The notes beneath the pieces are model-generated. The model was not told where the DNA came from, searched no databases, and was given only the letters and a program-made list of their open reading frames with translations. A program made the position numbers and the translations under genes. This document shows, piece after piece, positions 29,516 to 41,500 of a stretch of 64,000 nt of DNA (the first letter of the stretch is position 1; each line of letters begins with the position of its first letter). The stretch spans positions 29,207,301-29,271,300 of the forward strand of contig NC_087066.1 in assembly GCF_963678635.1 (NCBI RefSeq), written 5' to 3'. The DNA is from Symsagittifera roscoffensis. Lineage: Eukaryota > Xenacoelomorpha > Acoela > Convolutidae.

Positions 29516-32500
29516 CTTAAACAGAGAACAGAAAAATAATAGAGAACTAGCGCGTAACGCACCTCCTGTACTCATAAACCGCATATTTTAGAATTAAGAT
29601 CTACATTCTTCGTGTACTCTGACAGCACCCAATTACAAAGTTCGTAATTACAAACTTGCAAAGTTTTTTCTTCAAATTTTTTATACAAATTTTGAAGAAC
29701 CATAAAACTTTGTGAAGTTCTATATCAAATCTTCGAAAAATTTAAAATGAACTAAGAAACGTCACATCTGGGAAACTAAAAGCAATTGAGCAGTCGTATT
29801 TTGACGCAAGATTTGCAACTTTTGAGAGTACTCATATAGTACCCAACTACAACGTTGGGAAATTGAAATTTTGAGACACTTCACCTTAAGTTTTCTAAAA
29901 AAGGTATTGTTGAAAACCAGAAAAAATTTCACATCTCGAAAACTATCATAACTTCAGCAGTCTTATTTGATGGCAATATTTGCAATCTTTGAAAGTATTC
30001 TGACAGCACGCAACTACAGGGTTGGTAATTTCACTTTAAGGAACTATTTTGTAATTTGAGTTTTCTGAAAATTTCAAAAAAAAATTTCTTTTCTCTTAAA
30101 ATAAAAATATTTGGGCAATCTTAATTGGAGGCCGAATTTGCAACTCCTGAGATTACTCTGACTACCCCCAACTACAGGTTAGGAATTCCAAACTTTGAAA
30201 AAATATAATTTTCATGAAAATTTTTTGAAAAAATCACAAAAAAAAACGTCATATCTGGAAAACTGCTAGGTTTTGAGCAGTCATATTTGGAGGCAAACTC
30301 CTGGGAGTACCCTGATAGAGTCTCACTACATAGATGGTAATTTCAAGTTTTGTGAAACTTTTTATATCTACGTTCTCTGAAAAATTTTGAGGAAATCCTA
30401 AAAAACGTGGTATCTCGAAAACTACAAGAATTTGAGCAGCCATATTCAGTGGCAAGGATCGCAACCCCCTGAGAGTAGCCTCACAGATTCCAATAACAGG
30501 ATCGAGATAACGATTTCGGAATTTGAGCAGTCACAAGGATTTAGCAGTCATATTTGGAGGGGACATTCGCAATTCCTGAGAGTACTCCACAGAGCCTCAT
30601 CACAGAGATGCGAAAATCAAATTAGGTGAAATTTTTCATATCTAAGTTTTCTGAAAAAGTTTGAAAAAACCTAAAAAACGTCATATCTCGAAAACTACAA
30701 GGATTTGAGCAGCCATTATCAGAGGCAAGGTTTGCAACCCCTTTAGAGTACCCTCACAATATCCAACAACAGGAATGAGAACTTCAACGTTTTCGAGTTT
30801 TTTAAAATCTAAGATTTTGAAAATTTTTTGAAAAAATCTTAAAAAACGTCATATCTCGAAAACTAAAAAGATTTGAGAAGTGCGATTTGGAGGCAAGATT
30901 CGCAACCCCTGATAGTAACCTGACAGCACCTAACTACAGCGTGAGACATTCAAAAATTTGGAAAAAATTTTTTAAATTAATTTTTCTAGAAATTTTTGAA
31001 AAATCTCGAAAATTGCCTATCTCGTAAGCTAAAAGGATTTGGTTATTCGTATATGGAGGCCAGAATCGCAAAACCTGAGAACCTCTGACAACATCACACT
31101 ATTAGGTTGTTAATTTCAAACTTGATGAAATAAACACTGAATTTAAACTGGAAAATCGAACGAAAACCTTAAACATAGCAATATACGATATAGCTTAAAC
31201 ATGAAACAATTCTTTTGTTAAACATGCAAAAAATACGCTGAAAACGCCTAAAGATGGCGAGATAGTGAAGCCCGCATTTAAATATATAATAGATAGCTAA
31301 AAGTTGAAAAATTAAGAGACGCATAGACAGACATAATCAAATTAATTAAAAAAGCAGCTATACAGACAGACAGACTTAATTTGGCATCGCAAAAAATTCC
31401 TGAAAATGAATGACCTTGCGGAAAACTAATTGAAAAACTTTCTAAAGCATTGCAATATATGATATAGCTTAAACATGAAAAAATTCTTTCGTTAAACATG
31501 CAAAATTATTATGCTTAAACAAGGGAGATAGCTGTCACTCGCATTTAGATATAGTATAGATAGAAAGATAGATTAACCAAAATAAACAAAAAGAAACCAA
31601 CCTCTGAACATCAAGATGAAACCACACTCTCAATATGCCGCTATCTTATCATCACTTTAAAATGCCCTCAGCTAGTTTGGTTGAAACTGATCTCATGATT
31701 TTTTCCAGAAAACTGCTATAATATTTGTAATATGTCATTAACTCATGATCATTTGTTTTCTCAAATTCTTAGTTATTAGAATGAGCACGCAAAATTATAA
31801 CAATAATCAAACGCAGAACTCTTCCAACTATCTTGGAGTTTAGATAATGAGGCTTTTACGAATGTTAAAATGTTGGAGCATGGTATTGTCATCAATAAAA
31901 CTTACATGTTCAAATGATATATTTACACTTAAGGTTTTATATGTGATTGCATGATATATCTGTCATGTTATGATGAGGCTTGGTATTCCTGCTTAACATT
32001 TTCCATTCTGCTCTGATCTCTCCTGCCTGATCTTTTGAAAGTGGTAACCGAAACACGACTCACCTCAGTGGCGACATCATTGCGCAGCTTGCCATACATG
32101 CCGGTCTTCTTGTGGACTGCGAACAGCCATTTTGCAGTATCCTTCACAACAGCCACTTCCTCATTTTCACCGCAGAGCAAAAACTCTGGGCCCTGAAAAC
32201 AAAAGTGCATCCGACTGCTGTGCTAAACCGCAGAATTCTCCTACAAAATGTTTGAATATACAAAAAATAAGAATGATAGAAGATTTTTTTTCAATTGGTC
32301 CTCAATTCTTTTTTGTTTCCATATTTGATAGAAGGGGTTGAATAGCGTAAGAATTTAGATAACATCAGCTGAAACTAGCAAGAAGCAATAGTTACATAAG
32401 CTTAAAATTGATCCCTTCGTCTATCAGATGCATACCGGTTTTTCTAGACACGGAGAGAAATATTTTGAAACATAATTTTGGAGTCAAAATCACGAGTGGG

Positions 32501-35500
32501 GAAAAAAGGATTCAACATGACGCCACACACAACTGACATCAAGCGATCGTTCTTTGAGGTAGCTAACAACCCTAAAAACTCCAACCTACGTCATAATTAC
32601 TAGCCCTGCCATTTTTCGAGCCATTTCACATAATAATAAATAAATATGCTGAGACATGTACTTTACCTGAATTAACCTGTAAAGTTCATACAGTATGACT
32701 ACTGTTATTTTAGCGGAACGTTCCAAGCAAAATATGGATATGTCACATGTAGGCCGTGTCAGAAAAAAAAGACAGATGAGCCGGTTATCTCAAATTTTCA
32801 GCGCACACAAACGCTGAAGTTCTTGTCCAAAAAATATTGAGAAAGGTAAAAAAATAAAGAACACATTAGTAACCTGTTCTACGTTCCTTCAACCAAACCC
32901 TCAACTTTACTTACATTTTGTTCATTGACGGCGCTCGACTGATGACTGGTCACTCGATGGGAAAATTTAAACAGATCAGGCTGAAACAGATGGTTTTTTG
33001 TAAATTAAAACAATTCTGGTCATATATTGTAATCAGAGAAAAAAAACAACTAGCAGCTGAGTATATTCTTAGGGCTATTCTTGTGATTTTGTTCAACAGC
33101 ATAATAAATTGTCTAAACGTAACATAGCCTTCAGACACTTGATTTTTTTGGAATAAAACAAACGTACATGATTCGATGATTTTCACAAAAAAAACTTCAA
33201 ACTTCGGGTTAAATAGGACAAAGTTTATCATTTTTGAGCAAACTATATTTAACTAACTTTAGAAAATTGTAATTTTTCAAAATAGAATTTGATCAATTCG
33301 AAAAAAAAGGATTAACAGCGACTTTATTCCGCTGGGAAAACAAAAATTTATTTTAATGTATCTTAAGTGAATTGCAATTTTTGCGATACTTCTTTTGTAC
33401 ATGTTTTTTATTAGGAAACTTGTTAACTGAATTAGAAAAGTGAGTTTCGAGTTCAGGTCTTCAAACTGAACAAAAATTGAGAGCAAAGTCAATTTCTCTT
33501 TTAAATCACCTCGCGACAATGTCTGGAGTAGGCTTTTACTCACAAGAACTTTACCACAACACTAACTTGTATGTAATATCGACGAAGCGTATTCGAACTA
33601 TCTCCTTCGAAATTGTTTCTCTCGGCGATAGGGTGACGACAGAAGTGTTCAATCAGTTCCCTCAAGTTTGCAAAACTGTCTTCTCTGTGCACACTAATAC
33701 GCAGTCTGGTGGGGTTGTTAGGCACTGGCTCCACTAGTCGCTTATCAACCGACCCACTGTCTCTGCAAAGGGTACACAGAATTTAGAACTTGAATATAGA
33801 ACGCACTTTCTGACATAGGATTTTCTCCCGAATCTTACAGGGGAGGCGGTTCGGAGCTGAGACGAATCTAGATCTTAAATCTTTTAATCTTCATCACTGC
33901 CATTCTTATACTGGCGAAGTTTTTAAGAAGGAGCGGTGGTGGAGTGATTATGTCTCCGTCTCTCAATCGAAAGGTTGAATGTCCGAGTCCCAGCATGATC
34001 CATGCTCTTTGCCCGAGGGTGAGGAAACATTACCAAGCCCAGAAAAATAGCGAAAAAATTGCATGTAATTCTTAATGAGTTAGGACCGAAGTGTATAACT
34101 CATAGAGTAATTTCGGATAGGGTACACCGTCTGCTCGTCACGCTATCTTATTTTCGGCCGGATAGATTCGTGCAACTTCTTAGTCTAATACCGATCCTAA
34201 TCTTACTCTTATACTATCTAGTCTCAGGTTGTTTAACTAGTCTCTGCTAGGCTCAATAGATCTAGGGTATACTGGTTTATTGCGGCTGCTGAAGTGCTCG
34301 GGAGAGTCCAACTAATTTCTAAGTTAAATTCAAATCTCTCTGGTGCTGAAATTACAAGTAACTTCAGCACTTACAAATAAGTGGGTTGTTAGTTAGATGG
34401 ATCGTGATTGGTTAATATTAAATACTTTACATTGGTAAAACATTTAATTTATCCAATCATAAAATATAGTTTAGATCAGGTTCCACCCATCCGGGTTTTA
34501 CAGAGTTTTTTAGAATAGTTCTTTTGCAATTCGAAGGATGGATGATGGAAGTTGGTGTTTGGCGAACATCTTATTTCTTCTGTTTCCTTTTTGTTAAAGA
34601 AGTTCCAGGAAGCTGGAGTTAGAGACATAAGACGTTGTGTTCTTTTTGTGACAACGACTGAGTCTCTTCAACAAAATCAATTCTGATTTCAGAATGGTTG
34701 GCTATGTCAGGTTTTTCTGTTCTTCGGGGAGAACTTCTTTTGTGTCTGATCTAGCTTGGGAATGGCGTGGAGATTGTGCGTGGAGGGGATGCCTGGTTAC
34801 TCGGATCTGTACGTACACTTGGGTCATCGAGGTGGTCATTGGTCTAGTTCAATGAAGTCCTTTTCTGCGAGGTCAAGTCGTACTCTAAATCCTTTGAGTT
34901 GTGATTGTGAGCGGCATATTGATTGTAGTTGGTCATTCTCTCTCGAGTGTAGTGGGGTCGTTTTGTCTTTAGATGTTCGTCCTTGGTGTTGTATTCTGAT
35001 CTATGTATTGCATAATGTAATTTACATTTTATAAAACATTTACTAGTTTAATATTTTTTAATTATGATTTTAGTTAGTTGTTTTCACAAAAGCTTTTTGT
35101 TTTAGTTCGGTTATTTTGAAGAGTTACTCACACTTGAGTAGCTCTTATTAAAAATAAAGGTGTGGTCACAAAGCGTGGATGTAGCGCGGTGGGTTAGGCC
35201 GGCTATAGAGCATGCTCAGGACGTCCTTCCTGGTGGGTTAGGCCAGGAGTGGGAGTATGATTTCATGCGGTTTTTGTGAGGGGTCCTGTTATGTGACAAC
35301 GTTTTATGTTGGGTTTGTTGTGGTTTTTCTTATGTTTTGTTGGTTGTGTCCTTTTTCCAAAAATCAAATTGTTTGTGGTATGGGTTTGTCTTTCGACTTT
35401 TTTGTGTTTTATTATTTCTTTCTTAGACTTTATAATAGTCTTCAAAAGAATAAATTATCCAGTTTTAAACTGGGTTAATCCGGTTTGGGTACCGTTGGTT

Positions 35501-38500
35501 TCCTTTTCTTAGTCATGCTGTTATTCTATGATTTGTGGTATTTAGTAAGCTGCGTTGGTTAGTTTTGTTTAGTATATGATTCCTTTCCAACCGGGTTAAA
35601 GGAAAGTTTGAAACATGTTATTATATGTTAGAGTTGTTGAGTGTGAAAACTTGAAACTGAAATTTATTATTTTAAACAATTCTTCGTGGGCGAGCTGTGC
35701 GAGTGTGGATAGAATTTCTGTGCGAATGAATGAAAATATCAAAAGGTTAGTACTGCAATTGCATTTTATTAATTTACTGCATAGAATTTGTAAATTTACT
35801 GCTAGTTATGGGGGAATTTTAAGTTACAAATTTTCATCATAATTAGATTTACTGCTTGTGGGGAAAATTTTAGAAATGAATTTACTGCATTGGTATTAAA
35901 TTTATAAACTTATAAGTGTAAGAGATTAATAGAATTTTTGAAATCTGTTTGATGAAATTTGCGATTTTTATTTGTCTTTTGTGGTTTTTGTAGGTGATCG
36001 TCGGATGAAGGCTAAAAATCTAAAGAAAACATGAATAAAGTATGGTGAGTTTTTAATATTTTAATTAGTTAGTAATATTCATTTAATTCATACTTACCTG
36101 TTTAGTCGTCGGGGAAAAAACCGTGGGGGAAGATGTCGTGAATTAGTTCCGAAGTTGTTAGTAGTTTAGCTAAGATGCGGATGATATTTTTAGTCTGAAG
36201 CAGTGGCCAAAGCAATTGAAGTGCCTTAATAGTGGTTAGTTCTTCAGTGCCAACTGCAAACTCATAAGGTGTGTTTTGGATTAGATTATATAATTTGTGA
36301 TTGAATTTAGTGTTGTGGATGAATTCTAAAATTGGGATTTCTATAGGTTGTACAAACTCGTGCGGGATAAGGAAGGGTCGGGATTCTTCGGCGTTGAAGG
36401 TCTTGGTGATGGGACAGAAGATGTACATTTGGGTTATGGGGTCATAATTACGAAGAATACCATGAAGGTTGGTATCTTTAATACAATATGTGAAATTTAG
36501 GAAAAATGGTGAAGTGTATTTGGAATTAATGAATTGAAAACGATGGTGTGGTTGTCTAGAGGGTGTGTGTAGGTCAAAGTGATTTTGGATGAAGCGATAA
36601 TAACTATATGTGTGGGTTTGTTTAGTGCGCAACATAATATCGTGTGAGCAGTGTAAATCTCTTTCGTGTGGTGCAAGGAAATGAAAGGTTAGTGAAAATA
36701 TTTGGAAGCGTTCTTTAAAACTTTCGTATGCTTGTGTGTCTGTTAGTGCTTCTGAAATAATGTGATCAAACTTTCGGTCGAAGATGTTTAGTGTGAATAT
36801 ATATGGTGTCTTGATGAAAAATTTCTCGGTAATTTGTGGATTAGCGAAGCGATCGTCGTCTAAGAATTGATCTTGGTTAGCTCTGATGATGTTGTGATCA
36901 TAGTATTCGAGTGTATATTCGTTAGCTCTAGGTGCAGTGTGTGTTTTTAGTGATTTTTTATATCCAACGTAAGTAAATTGTCTAGCGGTTAGTGGTGTAG
37001 TGAGTCGATATAGCATGTCCGTATTTCGCTCTATATCGATGTGAGTGTTAGATAAAGGTAAGCAAAGAGGGTTAGTAAAATGATAATATGAGGTCCAAGA
37101 GAGAGTGGGCATTAAAACGTATTCATCTACAAAGTTGCGTGTTTCGTTAGTGTCGTGGGGGGTGTTTAAGGTGTATTGTGGGAATGAGGGTAAGGTGATG
37201 GCTAAAAATTCTTTTGTGTTAGTATGCTTGGGGTGGTTGATGTATTCACGGGCTGTTCCTGGTTTTGCTGGGAAAGGATGGTTGGGGAACTTTCTTTTAA
37301 AAGTGCGGTAAGCTCTATTAGTGTTGAGTGAAGATTCAGTTGATGTGGATGATGGTGCTAATGATTCAGTATAATTTGAAGAGGGTGTAGGGGTAGGGGG
37401 GTTGGATGAATTTATTGTGGAGGAGATTTGGTTTATGGTTGGGGTATTAAGGTGGTAGGGTTGTTGTTGAAGGGTAATAAAATTATCTAGCTCTGGGGAG
37501 ATTCGGGGGGTGTCTGGAGAATGAGATGATTGGTCAGAATGGTATGAGGAGTAGGTTGGGGTAACTTGGGAAGCATAAGAGGGTGTGGGGGTGATTGGGT
37601 CAGGGTTATTGGATAATATGGGTTGAAAAGGGGGTTGAGAAAAATTAGAAGAGTTATGAAAATTATTGGATGGGGATGGTTCTGAGTCGGCAAATTCATC
37701 GGGGGTTTCAATATTCGGGTTATTGAGTTGTGAGATGGAATATAAAACTGAGATGTGTGAATTAGTATCGGAATTCATGCCTGATGTTACATTACTAGAT
37801 GGAAAATCGGGTGGCGGAAAAGCAAAAAGTGGTATTATTGGGATTGGGGAGGTAAGATTGGTTGGGTGGGAATTTGATCGGTGTAGTGATCCAAGTTGGC
37901 GGCTCATCGTGGGCTAAAAAAATGATTATTTTGAGACTGAAAAGCGGTGGTATGGGGTTGTTCAATAATTTGTTCATAAGTATTATCATCTTGTGACTGG
38001 TGTGTCATTATATGTTGAATGGGACTTTGTGATGTGGTGAGTCGAAAATTTGGATTATGTGTGATGGCTAAATTTCGAAAATTTCGTGGGACTAGGGATA
38101 GTGGATGGTTATTTGGTAGGGGTGGTAATTGTGGTGCCGTTGGCGTTATGTCTACATTGTTATGTTCTTCGTCGTATGTATTTTGTCGTGTTGCTATTTT
38201 TGTGTTATATTCTTTTATTTGTGCGTCTAAAAGAATTTTGTTTATAGATGTAGAAAAGATTCCAAAAAATCCTGCAAAGAGTATGCGTGCTACACTTGCT
38301 TGTCGATTGACCTGTGTGTATATAGCACATGTGTTGTAGATTCCTTTTAAAAGTGAGAAAAGAAATCCAATAAAGTTAAACATTGCGTATAAAATAGTCA
38401 ATTTTTCTAAGATGTAGTAGGGCCATCCTAGAAAATCGAGGATCTCATTTTTGAGTGTAACAAAGCTAAAAATGTTAATTGGTGATATATCTTGGGGACG

Positions 38501-41500
38501 GTATTTTTCACCGTTTAGATATATATAATCTTTAATGTCTTTAAAATATCCGCTATAGTCTTGCGTGTAGATATCGGCAAATCCTGCGGTTTCTGCAAGT
38601 TTGCGTAAATTTTGGTCTATTGATTGTCTTTGTATAGTGTCCATTTGTGTTAATAATTCTTGGAATTGTTGTGTTCTAATGTGATGTTGAATATCTGATT
38701 TTGAATAGATTCCTATTGATTGTAAGTCTATATTTGGGTTTCGAGCAATAGCGCGAATGCTTTCTGGTGAAAATTTTTTGAGTGATTGCATTAATGTGGG
38801 ATATGGAGTGAGAAGATAATATTTATTTTCATCAGGGTTTAGTTGTACTACATTGTGGCTGTTTTCTGATCCACATGGGACTGCGGTATCCCAGAAATAG
38901 GTTCTTCGTGAAAGTGTATCCACGAAATGTACTTTGTTCTTATAAAAGATAGGGATTCTTTTATAACATCGTTTATCTTCAAAAACGTATAGTGGTGATA
39001 CTTTTTTAGTACAAGTATAAAACCATAAGATGTTTCCTTCATAGTCTAAAAAATTTGATCTATTTCCAGATAATAAGTATCCTGCATAGGGTATTTTTAA
39101 TACTGCTAGTGCAAGTGATTGTAATATTTGTGTTCGTTCTAATTCGCATAGGTGGTGTAGTGTTTCTAATTCGGAGAGTGACATTTCTTGAAAAATTCGG
39201 CTAATTGTATAATCTAGTTTCATATCTAAATGAATATCATAGTGGACATTACCGAAATATGTAGTATTCATTAGTGATAATTCTTGTAAGCGTGTGCTTC
39301 TGGTGTCATGGGGTTTTAGATGTCCACCAGGTTGTCCGTTGCTTTTTTCAAAATTAACTGGTATATAGGATGTTCCTTCGTTTAGAGGATGACCTGTGGC
39401 ATATGGGTCGATTTTTACCTTTCCAGTGGTCATGTCGAATCCTTTTTCGTATTCAACTAATATTTCAGAGTATTGTGTTCTGTGAAGTGGATTCCTGTAT
39501 TTACATGCAAGTTCTGTTTCTTGATATATTTGAAAACGTGTCAATTTGTTTTCTATGTTGTCTATGTTTCTAAAATTAGAACTTAGTTTTCGTGATGGAT
39601 GGACTTGTTCATATGGAATTGATTGTATAAAATATTTTTCGTGAAATTTTATCATACGAGCGTGTATTTTTGCTACTTGAAATGTTGTACATGTATCTTC
39701 GGGGAACCAAACAATTGTTGCTTGTGTTCTCGTTGTAGGGTCGCAATAACCTTGATCATTTTTACAAGGTAATCGGATTCCTTGATAGATCATTGTATTA
39801 TCTGATAAATCTCGTGTTAGTTGTATTTTTTCGAGTTGTATTTTCCAATCGAAAAACATTATTTCTTGGTATCCTTTATTTTTTGTGTCTGCTTTGCAGT
39901 TTGATGGGTCATTTATACCAATGTGTGGTATCCAATGTTTATCGTGTAGGTCATAGGTTAATCGTCCGTGTGCGCCGTTATACGGGTATTTTTCGTCTAG
40001 TTTTATATGTCCTTGGTGTCTTTCAAGTTGTGATTGATGTACAGAGTCTGGAAAAACTTGAAAATTAACTAACTTTCTAGCGGAGTTTTTATTTTGTGTG
40101 CTGTTTAGTCTAAGTAATTCATTTTTACAATCGTCGGGATTGAGATGTAAAAGACGTTCTATATTGCTTTGATAGAATGATTCATGGTCAAGTCGGTTTT
40201 TGTTTCCATTCGAGACTTGTGAACAGTGTACTTTCTTTTCGGAGAATGTTGCTGTGAATTTATAACCTGTAACTGTTGTTGCTCGGGCTTTTGAATAGAG
40301 TGTTGCTATTACATCTGTGGTTTCTATAGCTTGTGGTTCTGTTTCACATTGTGATACTTGATTTATTGCATATTTATGTAGTGTTTTTTGTTCATTTTCT
40401 TCACAATCGTAATGTGTTACTAATAAATCTTGTGGTCCTGTTCGAGGGGAAGGGTTAATGTTTTGATTTGAGATTACTAGAAAAAGGAGTTGGAGAAAAA
40501 TTAATAATTTTAGAATATACATGTGTATGATAATCCTGAGTATGGATTATAAAATGTAATGTAGCCAATTGTGTTTTTGGTATATCTGTCGTATTTGTAT
40601 ATTACTTCAGTAGTTATAACGGTGGTGGTAATGATTGAGCTGTTATGTTAGGTGGATTTAATGGGTAGGGATGTTGGGTAATATTATTTAACTTAACTGT
40701 GATTTCAAACTTTAATTGTAAACTGTTTTGTTGGAGTATTTGAATATTGTGATCACGGATATCGTTGTGAATATCTTGGCGATATTGTAATCTATTAAGT
40801 GCCCAGTTATGAAGGCGGTTACTTTCTTGATGTTGTCCAAATAGTGGTGGAGGTGCTGTAAATGTATTCCAATCTAGTCTTAAAGGAATATTTGTTGTTG
40901 ATTGTTCTCGATATCTGGCGTCGAGATTATTTGGAAAATTTAAGTTAAAGGGTGGTGGTGAAAACTGGCTTATTGATGGTGTTGATGGTAGTGATAATGT
41001 TTCTGGTAGTGATGAGGATGTTGTTGTATCCGTAGAAATATCTATGGGGTCATTGACTAAATTTGGTTCACCTTGTGTAAATAAATGTGTAGTCCAATAT
41101 GGGAATCGTGATGTTTGGTTTGTGGGGTTGAAAGGATTTTCACGTATTTGCTCAGATGTTGGTGTTGAACCTAAGTAATCTGATGGTAGGCTTGAGGTGC
41201 TACGTTGTGAAAGAATCGTAGGGGTTTCTGGTAATGTATCAATGGTGTTTTCTGGAGTGTTTTGTGATGGGGATTGAGGTATATCAAAGTGAACTCGGGG
41301 AGTTTGAAGATTTCTGTTTCGTCGAGGATGTATAATTTGTCTATTTATTTCGACTGTATTTTGGTTTTGACTAGAATTTTTTATTCTACTTAGTTCTTGT
41401 GGTAGTGTTGGATATAGGTTATATGTTGGTTCGCTTAAAGGTGCTTGTCGTTGAACTGGTTCTAGTGGTTCTGATAAACGAGCATGTCGTTCTTCAAAAG

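Noticed and set aside
29605-31130. CRISPR-like array
   Set aside because: Units are long, diverged and contiguous, without short identical repeats and unique spacers; the DNA is eukaryotic.
34071-34075. Five-base target duplication for the LTR element
   Set aside because: Flanks are cttaa and ttaag; only the four bases ttaa match when LTR ends are set at TG...CA.
34756-35034. 92-codon plus-strand frame in the LTR element's 3' region
   Set aside because: Antisense to the element, low plausibility composition, no family; a shadow frame in G/T-rich DNA.
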